In this document: piece after piece, positions 1 through 6,351 of the stretch | Layout of the letters: each line of letters begins with the position of its first letter | Numbering within the stretch: position 1 is the first letter of the stretch | From: Candidatus Moranbacteria bacterium GW2011_GWE2_36_40 | GTDB lineage: Bacteria; Patescibacteriota; Minisyncoccia; Moranbacterales; GWC2-37-73 | Assembly: GCA_000991645.1 (NCBI GenBank) | Contig: LBRX01000061.1 | Location: 1 to 7,289, forward strand | Direction: 5' to 3' | Length of the DNA: 7,289 bases | Program-made: the position numbers and the translations under genes | The notes under the pieces: model-generated | What the model saw: the letters and a program-made list of their open reading frames with translations, nothing else | Told to the model about the DNA's origin: nothing | Database searches by the model: none

Positions 1-15
1 TAGGTTTCATAGATG

Positions 16-70
16 AGTGTTAAAATGTTATGTCAAAAGTTTGTACGACCTATGACTATATTTTAACACT
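16..70. repeat. Inverted repeat upstream of the methyltransferase gene
   Basis: Two perfect 11-bp arms, AGTGTTAAAAT (16-26) and ATTTTAACACT (60-70), enclose a 33-nt interior. An inner GTCA/TGAC pair (32-35 with 53-56) could extend the stem. The right arm ends about 40 bp before the likely start of the C5-methyltransferase and overlaps an AT-rich stretch (TATATT, 57-62) that could be a weak -10 box. No T-tract follows, so it does not look like a simple intrinsic terminator. It could be an operator for the restriction-modification genes, an mRNA leader hairpin, or the end of an element extending off the left edge. The repeat is seen directly; its function is not known. Confidence 0.55.
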
Positions 71-111
71 AATCCGTGGTTAACTTAAGACCACTTAAGG
101 TAATGAATTTT

Positions 112-1134
112 ATGGTAATTGCTATGGTATTAAAAACAAAAATTAATAAGCCAACTTACGTAGATTTATTTAGTGGGTCAGGTGGACTTTCGCTTGGTTT
201 TGAAAGAGCTGGTTTTCGAAATGTTTTTTCTTTGGATTTCGAAGAAAGTTTTTGCAAGACATATCGAAGAAATTTTCCAAAACATGTATTAGTTGAAAAA
301 GACATAAGTAAACTTACGAAAAATGAAATATTGAAGATTGTGGGTAAAGATGATATTGATGTGATTGTTGGGGGTCCACCATGCCAAGGATTTAGTATTG
401 CTGGAAATATTGGCAGGATGTTTCTTGACGATCCGAGAAATCAATTGTTTAAGGAGTTTGCCCGTGTTGTAGATATTGTGAGGCCTAATTTTTTTGTAAT
501 GGAAAATGTGGCTCGACTGTACACTCATAACAAAGGGAAAACAAAAAATGCAATAATTGCAAATTTCAATAAAATGGGGTACTTTGTAGAATGTAAAATT
601 CTTAATTCAGCTGATTTTGGAGTTCCGCAAGTAAGAAAAAGAGTTATTTTTATAGGATCTAAGAAAAACACTAAGATATTTTTTCCTGAAAAGAATGTAA
701 ACAAATATGCAACGGTAAAAAGTTTTCTTGAGGATCTGCCAATGCTAAAATCTGGGGAAAAATCTGAAATTCCTAATCATGTTGCCATGAATCACTCTGA
801 GCAAATGCTTCAGAAAATGAGCCATATTCCAGATGGAGGCAGCCGCGCTGATATTCCTGGCAATATGCGACCAAAGACGGGGGATGTCAGGAAATATATT
901 AAATATGCAAGTGAGATGCCATCGGTATGCGTAACGGGAGACATGAGAAAAATTTTTCATTATTCCCAAAACAGGGCTTTAACTGTCAGGGAATTGGCAA
1001 GGCTTCAATCCTATCCTGACAACTTTGTTTTTGAGGGTAGCAGTATTTCTCAGCAACAACAAGTTGGAAATTCCGTCCCCCCTCTTATGGCAGAGGCTAT
1101 CGCACAAACTATCAAAAAAATGATCAATAGTTGA
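112..1134 (+). CDS. DNA cytosine-C5 methyltransferase (Dcm family) of a restriction-modification system
   Basis: Transfers a methyl group from S-adenosylmethionine to C5 of a cytosine in a specific DNA site, protecting it from the partner nuclease. Numbering from the ATG at 112 (340 aa), the family motifs appear in order: motif I DLFSGSGGLSLGFE (SAM binding), motif IV GGPPCQGFS with catalytic Cys91, motif VI MENV, motif VIII QVRKR, a target-recognition stretch, motif IX RALTVRELARLQSYPDNF, and motif X QVGNSVPPLMAEAI. All catalytic motifs look intact. The start is uncertain: the frame is open from GTG 76, with ATGs at 103, 112 and 124. I chose 112 because AAGG (97-100) sits 11 nt upstream, whereas it is only 2 nt from 103. 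It is the first of three co-oriented genes with a D12 methyltransferase and an HNH nuclease. The target sequence cannot be read from the protein. Confidence 0.95.
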   Translation: MVIAMVLKTKINKPTYVDLFSGSGGLSLGFERAGFRNVFSLDFEESFCKTYRRNFPKHVLVEKDISKLTKNEILKIVGKDDIDVIVGGPPCQGFSIAGNIGRMFLDDPRNQLFKEFARVVDIVRPNFFVMENVARLYTHNKGKTKNAIIANFNKMGYFVECKILNSADFGVPQVRKRVIFIGSKKNTKIFFPEKNVNKYATVKSFLEDLPMLKSGEKSEIPNHVAMNHSEQMLQKMSHIPDGGSRADIPGNMRPKTGDVRKYIKYASEMPSVCVTGDMRKIFHYSQNRALTVRELARLQSYPDNFVFEGSSISQQQQVGNSVPPLMAEAIAQTIKKMINS

Positions 1135-1170
1135 GAAAATGCGTAAGTTATAAAGTATAAAAAATAAAAA

Positions 1171-2150
1171 ATGAGATCTAATAGTAAAAAAAATAATAAA
1201 TTTCCAGAGATAAATTATATTGGCAATAAGGAAAAAATTGCCGATTGGATTTGTGGGTACTTTCCCAAGGATGCAAGATCAGTTCTTGACGCTTTTTCTG
1301 GTGGCGGCTCAGTTGCATATCAGGCAAAAAGAAAAGGACTGAAAGTTGTTTGCAATGATATACTGTCTGTAAATTATTTTTTGACGAAGGCCTTAATTGA
1401 AAACAGTTCTGAAATTCTGACCGATTCTGATGTCGAAACAATATTCAAAGGAACTCCGCTTAAGGGATTTATGTATAAAAATTATTCTGAAATATATTTT
1501 TTTCCTGAAGAATGTATGGAGCTTGATTTGTATCGAAAAAATATTGAAAAACTTTCATCAGAATTCAAGAAAGCGCTGGCAATTTCTTTGCTTCGGCGAG
1601 CGATGATAAGAAAAATGCCATATTCCAGATTCAATTTGGACTGGAAAAAAATAAAGCAATTGAGAGATGAAGATTATAGTTATGCAAAGTACAAAAGAAA
1701 AAGGGCATACCACAACAAATCTTTCAAACATCATTTTTTGGATAATTTGAGCAGCTACAATGAAGCAGTTTTTAGCAATGGAAAGAAAAATATTGCTTAT
1801 AATGATGATGTTTTCAATTTATTGAAGAAAGTTAAGACCGACATAATTTATCTAGATCCGCCGTATACTGGCACGATGAATAATTATTATGGATTTTATG
1901 GATTGGTTGATGATTATATTTCATCCAAAAAAACCAAACCTTTAAGCTGTTTGCGAACTTATCTAATTATAAATATTGGTTTTTGAGTTATAATAATTCC
2001 TCTTTTCCTACAAAAGATCAATTATTAGAATTATTGAAAAAATACTCCAAAAACATTAAAATTATTGAAAGGGATCATGATTATAAAGTAACGGGAAAAG
2101 CAAATAAAAAAGCAAACAAGGAATATTTATTTATCGTGAAGACAATATAA
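1171..2150 (+). pseudogene. D12-class adenine-N6 DNA methyltransferase, frameshifted near its C-terminus
   Basis: Resembles Dam/D12-class (MethyltransfD12) enzymes that methylate adenine N6. The first frame (1171-1986, 271 aa) carries the N-terminal NYIGNK motif (residues 15-20), the SAM-binding motif LDAFSGGGS (39-47) and catalytic DPPY (229-232). After P257 it leaves the family pattern and stops at 1984-1986. The expected C-terminal part (KLFANLSNYKYWFLSYNN, then a segment ending EYLFIVKTI and TAA at 2148-2150) continues in the -1 frame from about 1941. From memory of the family, roughly 15 residues between the 'KKxxPF' and 'LFxxL' segments are also absent. A deletion of 3n+1 bases near 1941-1945 would explain both. 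The start ATG has no clear ribosome binding site. The protein probably folds poorly or is inactive, unless this is a sequencing or assembly error. The gene lies 36 bp after the C5-methyltransferase and 24 bp before the nuclease. Confidence 0.85.
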
Positions 2151-2174
2151 TTTTTTTATAAAAGCAATGTTAAT

Positions 2175-3233
2175 ATGACTGTTCAAAATTATGAAAAATA
2201 TTGGAGTCTAACATTGGCGTTTACTGATTTTAATGGTAAGAGCTTTTTGGATATTCTGAAGATATGCATGGAGTTTATAGATCGTAATAATGGAGAGCCT
2301 TATAGCGAAAAAAAATATGAAAAATTGCAACTCGAAATCGAAAGTCATCATGGCACTAATTTAATTTCCATCAGAAAGGCTGTTAATCAATTGGTTAAGA
2401 TGGGCTTTGTAGATCCATTTCTTGTTTCATATAATACTGATTCACTTGAATATCTTAACGTTAAGACTAACAGAAAGCGCCAGTCTCTTCTTTCTAAGAT
2501 TGTGTATTCAAAATCTAGTTTCAATAGTGCCGTTAACAAGAAATCAGAATTGCACCAACTTAATTTTTTGATTAAGACCCTTGTTGAAAATGGCAAATTA
2601 AGCAAGGATGAAATTATTGCCTTGATGTTGGTTGATATTAAAAGTTTCAAAAAAGGCTTTCTAGACAAAGATGAGTTGAAATATTTCGTACTTCAAGCAA
2701 ACAGAATTGATTTTATCAAGCGTAAATATAATCAAGTTGGCTATCTTTTTAATCTGCTAAACAAATTAGATGACATTGTCTTTGTGGATGACGAGCTGTA
2801 TTTTGAGGATGATGCAAAAAATATTTTTGGTGATGATTTCAGGGAGGAACGCAAGCAACGTGATTCATATTTGCATCGATTGTACAAGAATCAACTGCAA
2901 GAGGAAAGTTTTTCCGTATTTGATAACGCAAAATGCATGGTTGAAAAATTGGCATATCCTGTATTAATTGCTAGCCATATTAAGCCATTTATTAAGTCGA
3001 ATGACAAAGAGGCATATGATGCCAATAATGGGATTCTTTTAAGTAGAAATATGGATATGCTTTTTGATCTCGGATATATTTCATTTGAAAATGATGGCAC
3101 TATGATTAAATCTTCCAAACTTTCAGATGACGTTAAAAAAAATCTTGCAGATTATGCATTGGAAAATTCTTTTATTAATAAAAAAAGACTTGAATATTTG
3201 AAATATCATAGGAAATTTGTTTTTAATAAATAA
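2175..3233 (+). CDS. HNH-family restriction endonuclease (HNH_2-like C-terminal domain)
   Basis: Predicted to cut DNA at the site modified by the two upstream methyltransferases. The 352-aa protein has an N-terminal half without a catalytic motif I recognise; the segment SIRKAVNQLVKMGFVDPFL (about 65-83) looks like part of a winged-helix or other DNA-recognition domain. The C-terminal part contains the HNH_2 pattern: ASHIKPF with His268, then NNGILLS with Asn284/Asn285, then NMDMLFDLGYISFENDG. Position 292, where many HNH enzymes have the last histidine, is Asn. Asn or another residue at that place is, to my recollection, common in this subfamily. A cysteine lies upstream (AKCM), as in relatives with a C-containing segment before the HNH. 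The frame is intact from ATG 2175 to TAA 3231-3233. No Shine-Dalgarno site is obvious. Restriction assignment rests on the domain plus adjacency to the methyltransferases. Confidence 0.85.
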   Translation: MTVQNYEKYWSLTLAFTDFNGKSFLDILKICMEFIDRNNGEPYSEKKYEKLQLEIESHHGTNLISIRKAVNQLVKMGFVDPFLVSYNTDSLEYLNVKTNRKRQSLLSKIVYSKSSFNSAVNKKSELHQLNFLIKTLVENGKLSKDEIIALMLVDIKSFKKGFLDKDELKYFVLQANRIDFIKRKYNQVGYLFNLLNKLDDIVFVDDELYFEDDAKNIFGDDFREERKQRDSYLHRLYKNQLQEESFSVFDNAKCMVEKLAYPVLIASHIKPFIKSNDKEAYDANNGILLSRNMDMLFDLGYISFENDGTMIKSSKLSDDVKKNLADYALENSFINKKRLEYLKYHRKFVFNK

Positions 3234-3262
3234 AATAATAATTAGTGATTAGAAATAAATAT

Positions 3263-3514
3263 ATGGAAAATATTGAAAAGGAAATTGAATTAATAAAAAA
3301 GAGGAATAAATCCGTTGAATTGGATAAATCTTGGGAAAAAAGCTGGACACGAAGAATTTTTATTGCAGCAATAACATACATTATCGCACTGATGTGGATG
3401 AGAACAATTGGTGAATCATTGATATTTTTAAAAGCTTGCATTCCAACTGGTGGATATCTCTTGTCAACACTTTCGCTTCCATTTATAAAAAAGTGGTGGA
3501 TAGATGTGAAATAA
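3263..3514 (+). CDS. Small two-helix membrane protein with an N-terminal charged helix, unknown function
   Basis: An 83-aa protein. Residues 1-35 are highly charged (MENIEKEIELIKKRNKSVEL, then DKSWEKSWTRR) and likely form an amphipathic or coiled-coil helix. Two hydrophobic segments follow: about 36-55 (IFIAAITYIIALMWM) and about 58-77 (SLIFLKACIPTGGYLLSTLSL), with a positively charged end (KKWW). The style matches small conserved proteins I associate with Patescibacteria genomes, but I cannot name a family. ATG 3263 is preferred; an in-frame GTG at 3245 would add six residues. It starts 29 bp after the nuclease stop and could be co-transcribed with it, but nothing in the sequence ties it to restriction. 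Confidence 0.75.
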   Translation: MENIEKEIELIKKRNKSVELDKSWEKSWTRRIFIAAITYIIALMWMRTIGESLIFLKACIPTGGYLLSTLSLPFIKKWWIDVK

Positions 3515-3518
3515 AAAC

Positions 3519-3578
3519 CTTAAACAGTTTTAGTCACTCACTCAACGTCGGCCGTGGAAGAGTGAATGATGGTTTAAG
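3519..3578. repeat. Imperfect long hairpin downstream of the restriction-modification region
   Basis: Outer arms CTTAAAC (3519-3525) and GTTTAAG (3572-3578) are perfect complements. An inner stem pairs TCACTCACTC (3534-3543) with GAGTGAATGA (3560-3569) at 9 of 10 positions. The loop contains the palindrome CGGCCG. The element begins 4 bp after the stop of the 83-aa gene. It may act as a structured 3' end or processing site, or mark the edge of an inserted segment. There is no U-tract on the + strand side, so a standard intrinsic terminator is less likely. Confidence 0.5.
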
Positions 3579-3685
3579 AAATTGAGAATGGTGATTATGA
3601 AGCTGAAATTTTTCAAGAACTTATAGATGATGAAAGAATGGAAATTGAAAAAGATTGTATAATTAGGTATATAGTTAATTATTAA
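3578..3685 (+). other. Possible gene remnant between the two small membrane protein genes
   Basis: An open frame with no start codon near its beginning encodes acidic, protein-like sequence (NGDYEAEIFQELIDDERMEI, then EKDCIIRYIVNY) and stops at 3683-3685. It is preceded directly by a stop (3575-3577) inside the hairpin at 3519-3578. The only in-frame ATG (3638) would leave a 15-residue peptide. It may be the 3' end of a decayed gene, or chance. A TATAAT at 3658-3663 could be a -10 box for the next gene, but no good -35 accompanies it. Confidence 0.25.
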
Positions 3686-3736
3686 ACAAAACCCCTTGTT
3701 AAATTTGCAGGACCGCAGTTTAGCTGGGTAAATCTT

Positions 3737-3904
3737 ATGGAAAAGATCAAAGTCGAACAGCATGGTTTTACCGCGTTTTCGTGGTTTGCGGGCTGGCTTT
3801 TCACAATCGGATTTTTGCAGTTGGATTTCTTTTGGCAAGGTGTATGGGCGATTGTGCTTTGGCCATACTATATCGGAGTTGCCGTTAGAGACATGATTCA
3901 GTAG
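3737..3904 (+). CDS. Very small membrane protein (55 aa), unknown function
   Basis: Frame from ATG 3737 to TAG 3902-3904. The protein starts with a short polar stretch (MEKIKVEQHG), followed by two hydrophobic aromatic-rich segments: about 11-31 (FTAFSWFAGWLFTIGFLQLD) and about 32-49 (FFWQGVWAIVLWPYYIGVAV), ending in RDMIQ. This two-segment layout, the Trp/Tyr content and the good codon usage argue that it is real despite its length. Local G+C is visibly higher than in the restriction genes. No Shine-Dalgarno site is clear. An intrinsic terminator follows 35 bp after the stop, consistent with a transcription unit ending here. I do not recognise a named family. Confidence 0.65.
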   Translation: MEKIKVEQHGFTAFSWFAGWLFTIGFLQLDFFWQGVWAIVLWPYYIGVAVRDMIQ

Positions 3905-3939
3905 TAATTTCTGAAATTATTAATTTAAGGTTGGCTATA

Positions 3940-3965
3940 AAAAATTCCAGGCAACTGGAATTTTT
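3940..3965 (+). terminator. Intrinsic terminator
   Basis: A perfect 11-bp stem, AAAAATTCCAG (3940-3950) with CTGGAATTTTT (3955-3965), is closed by a GCAA tetraloop of the stable GNRA type and ends in a T-tract. The A-tract on the other side would also allow it to work on the minus strand. It ends the transcript of the 55-aa gene and separates it from the ABC transporter gene. Confidence 0.85.
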
Positions 3966-3992
3966 GATGTGTAAAAGCAATCGTGATACAAT
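3964..3992 (+). promoter_or_regulatory. Promoter of the ABC transporter gene
   Basis: A -35 box TTGATG (3964-3969) and a -10 box TACAAT (3987-3992) are separated by exactly 17 bp. The -10 is preceded by TGA, giving an extended -10. The -35 overlaps the end of the terminator stem. Transcription would start around 3998-4000, at or next to the ATG at 4000, so the mRNA may have almost no 5' leader. Confidence 0.7.
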
Positions 3993-3999
3993 GTGAGTT

Positions 4000-5793
4000 A
4001 TGGTGGAGAAAAAACAAAAATTAAAAAAATCTGAACGCGGTTTTGATATCCGTGGTTTTTGGAAGAGGCTATGGGAACTTCTTTCGCCAGCGCATAGTTC
4101 AATGAAAAAAGTTATTGCATTGATGTTGGTTGTTGAGCTTGCGCGTTTGGCTGGACCGTATGTATTGAAGCTGGTTATTGATACAATTGCAAATTTTAGT
4201 ATTGAAAAAACTGCATATATCATAATGTTGATTGGTGCCATGTTTTTGGTAAATGAAATTGTTTCTATTTTGCAATACACTAATGATAAAAGAATTTTTC
4301 GGATTTTGGCCGACACTGAATCTGATTTGGCTGGCAAAGCTCACAAAAAACTGATTTATCTTGGACTTGGTTATCATGAAAAAGAAAACTCTGGCAGCAA
4401 GGTTAGTAAAGTTCAACGCGGAGTTGATAAAATAAGTGATTTGCTGGGTAATCTTTTTTGGGAAGTGTCACCAACAATTTTGCAAATTATTTTTACAACC
4501 ATAGTCTTGTTTTGGGTTGATTGGAGATTTGGTGTGGTGGTAATGTTCTTTGTGCCTATTTTTGTGCTTATCACTATTCGTGTTAATCATAGTGTTTTTC
4601 CAATGCGTAAAAAGCGTCATGACTTGTATGAAAAAACTGCAGGATTAATGTCGCAATCAGTTATAAATATTAATACTGTAAAATCTTTTACGCAGGAAAA
4701 AAGAGAATGCACTCGTTTTGGAAAATTGCGAGAAGAATCAAGGGTAAATGTTTTGGTGGAATTTGGAAAAGTTTTAAGTGCCAATATCAGACGCAATTTT
4801 GTGATTGATTCTGGCAGGCTTTTCATTATGCTTTTTGGCGTGTATCTCGTTTGGAAGGGAAACATTACAGTTGGAACTTTGGTTTTTGTTTTCACTATTT
4901 CTGAAAAAGCTCTCATCTCACTGTATCGAATTTCACGTTTGTATGATCGAATTATGGAAAGTTCCGAGGCGGTGGAAAGAATTTATGAACTTTCAAAAGA
5001 AGAAGCTGATATAAAAAATCCAAGCTCTGGATTTTCTCCTAAAAATATTAAAGGAGTTTTGGAATTTAAAAATATGAGCTTTGCCTATGCGGACAGTAAA
5101 TTAAAAGCACTAAAAAATATTAATCTGATTATTCCAGAAGGCGCCACCACAGCCTTGATTGGACCGTCTGGTGGCGGAAAAACAACTTTGGCCAGAATGA
5201 TATATCGTCATTATGACCCAACCGCAGGACAGGTTCTTTTAGATGGAAAAGATTTGCGAGAATATGATTTGTACGGATTTCGTAAATTTTTTGCAATTGT
5301 TCCGCAAGACGTTGAAATTTTCAATGCCAGTGTGAGTGAAAATATTGCCTATGCAAAACCCAATGCAAGTAAAGCTGAAATTCAAGCCGCAGCCAAAATT
5401 GCTAATGCAGAAGAATTTATTAAGCAATTGAATGATGGTTATGACACGATTGTTGGCGAGCGAGGAATAAAATTATCAGGTGGACAGAGGCAGCGCATCG
5501 GAATTGCGCGGGCTATTTTGGCGAATCCAAAAGTTCTTATTTTTGATGAAGCAACTAGTAATCTTGATTCGCAAAGCGAGCATTTAATTCAAGGGGCAAT
5601 GGATAAGATTACCAAAAATAGGACAGTTATTATTATTGCTCATAGACTTAGTACTATTAAAAAAGCTGACAAAATTGTTGTCTTGGAAAAAGGAATGGTG
5701 GTTGAAACTGGTTCGCATCTTGAACTTTCCAAAACAAATGATGGTCTATATAAAAAACTCCTCAATTTGCAGCAAATGGGGGATGTGGATTAA
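4000..5793 (+). CDS. ABC exporter half-transporter (fused membrane and ATPase domains)
   Basis: A 597-aa type IV (MsbA/BmrA-like) exporter that would work as a homodimer or heterodimer in the cytoplasmic membrane, moving a substrate outward with ATP. The membrane domain spans about 35-310, with hydrophobic segments near 38-62, 70-92, 156-197 (two helices) and 267-298 (two helices). The ATPase domain follows: A-loop Tyr363, Walker A GPSGGGKTT (388-396), Q-loop Gln436 (VPQD), signature LSGGQRQR (492-499), Walker B VLIFDE with catalytic Glu517, D-loop SNLD (520-523) and H-loop His548. All ATPase motifs are intact. No partner gene lies next to it, which favours a homodimer. Substrate cannot be inferred; lipid, peptide or drug are all possible. 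ATG 4000 is chosen because the promoter ends there and the next Met (35) would cut into the first helix. Confidence 0.95.
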   Translation: MVEKKQKLKKSERGFDIRGFWKRLWELLSPAHSSMKKVIALMLVVELARLAGPYVLKLVIDTIANFSIEKTAYIIMLIGAMFLVNEIVSILQYTNDKRIFRILADTESDLAGKAHKKLIYLGLGYHEKENSGSKVSKVQRGVDKISDLLGNLFWEVSPTILQIIFTTIVLFWVDWRFGVVVMFFVPIFVLITIRVNHSVFPMRKKRHDLYEKTAGLMSQSVININTVKSFTQEKRECTRFGKLREESRVNVLVEFGKVLSANIRRNFVIDSGRLFIMLFGVYLVWKGNITVGTLVFVFTISEKALISLYRISRLYDRIMESSEAVERIYELSKEEADIKNPSSGFSPKNIKGVLEFKNMSFAYADSKLKALKNINLIIPEGATTALIGPSGGGKTTLARMIYRHYDPTAGQVLLDGKDLREYDLYGFRKFFAIVPQDVEIFNASVSENIAYAKPNASKAEIQAAAKIANAEEFIKQLNDGYDTIVGERGIKLSGGQRQRIGIARAILANPKVLIFDEATSNLDSQSEHLIQGAMDKITKNRTVIIIAHRLSTIKKADKIVVLEKGMVVETGSHLELSKTNDGLYKKLLNLQQMGDVD

Positions 5794-5831
5794 AATATCA
5801 TGGATAAAATGGCTTAGGTTGGGGCAAACAC

Positions 5832-5860
5832 TTGACAGAAAATGAAACAAGTAGTATGCT
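5832..5860 (+). promoter_or_regulatory. Promoter of rpsP
   Basis: A perfect -35 consensus TTGACA (5832-5837) is followed after 17 bp by TATGCT (5855-5860), matching the -10 consensus at four of six positions. Transcription would begin near 5867, leaving a leader of about 80 nt before rpsP. No terminator is visible between the ABC gene stop (5793) and this promoter, so some read-through from the transporter gene is possible. Confidence 0.75.
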
Positions 5861-5876
5861 GGATTAGTACTAAAAA

Positions 5877-5918
5877 TAGCTTATATAAGGCTAAAAACAG
5901 GCGTTTATTAAATACCTG
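5877..5918 (+). promoter_or_regulatory. Two small hairpins in the rpsP leader
   Basis: The first hairpin (5877-5893) pairs TAG with CTA around the 10-bp palindrome CTTATATAAG (5880-5889). The second pairs CAGG (5898-5901) with CCTG (5915-5918). They lie in the 5' leader between the predicted start site and the rpsP ribosome binding site. They might be an operator or an mRNA control element, but they are short and AT-rich and could be chance. Confidence 0.25.
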
Positions 5919-5946
5919 ATAATTTAATTGTAAAGAAAAGGAAATT

Positions 5947-6324
5947 ATGTTGACTATAAGATTTGCTAGAGTTGGACGAAAAAATAGAGCTCAATTTAGA
6001 ATTGTTTTGCAGCAGCATACAGCAGCTCCAACAGGACGTCACGTGGCCGTTTTGGGAAGTTATGATCCACATCAAAAAGTTGCTGTTTTGAAAGCTGATA
6101 AAATTAAGGAATGGATTGCAAAAGGAGCGCAAGTTTCTGATAGCGTGTATAATTTGTTTGTAAAAGAGGGTGTTGTTGATGGAAAAAAGAGAGCTGTTAA
6201 GATGGTAAAGGCAGTTGTTCCCGTCGTTGCCGAGGCAGTGCCAGAAGCGAAAGCTGAAGAAGTAAATCCGCCAGCTGGCGGAGAAGAGGCTGCACCAGCT
6301 GCAGAAGAGACAAAAGCTGAATAA
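5947..6324 (+). CDS. rpsP: 30S ribosomal protein S16
   Basis: A structural protein of the small ribosomal subunit that binds 16S rRNA and helps 30S assembly. The N-terminus MLTIRFARVGRKNRAQFRIV and the segment VLGSYDP are typical of S16. The conserved core covers about residues 1-82. The remaining 40 or so residues form a tail rich in Ala, Pro and Glu, making the protein 125 aa rather than the usual 80-90. AAGGA (5938-5942) sits 4 nt before the ATG and is one of the few clear Shine-Dalgarno sites in the window. It has its own strong promoter. The usual bacterial neighbours rimM, trmD and rplS do not follow; the next gene is rplJ. Confidence 0.97.
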   Translation: MLTIRFARVGRKNRAQFRIVLQQHTAAPTGRHVAVLGSYDPHQKVAVLKADKIKEWIAKGAQVSDSVYNLFVKEGVVDGKKRAVKMVKAVVPVVAEAVPEAKAEEVNPPAGGEEAAPAAEETKAE

Positions 6325-6344
6325 TTGAATTTTGGAGATTTTAA

Positions 6345-6350
6345 TAGAAT
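6345..6350 (+). promoter_or_regulatory. Possible -10 box before the L10 leader
   Basis: TAGAAT lies just before the first leader hairpin. The only -35-like hexamer, TTGAAT (6325-6330), is at 14 bp spacing, which is too short for a normal promoter. The leader may therefore be transcribed from the rpsP promoter instead. Weak support. Confidence 0.25.
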
Positions 6351-6351
6351 A

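Noticed and set aside
1925..1935. Programmed -1 frameshifting at the run of seven A in the adenine methyltransferase gene
   Set aside because: The zero-frame reading is TCC AAA AAA ACC, which is not a proper X XXY YYZ slippery heptamer. Family residues also appear to be missing at the junction, so a deletion explains the data better.
3519..3578. Integron attC-like site
   Set aside because: The arms end in AAC and GTT but do not fit the RYYYAAC and GTTRRRY core sites, and no integrase or cassette array is present.
3542..3838. Open frame of 98 codons on the minus strand
   Set aside because: It runs antisense through a hairpin and the convincing 55-aa membrane protein gene, with no recognisable motif or start signal.
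3885..4337. Open frame of 150 codons on the minus strand
   Set aside because: It lies mostly opposite the start of the ABC transporter and crosses a strong terminator and promoter. The peptide shows no domain pattern.
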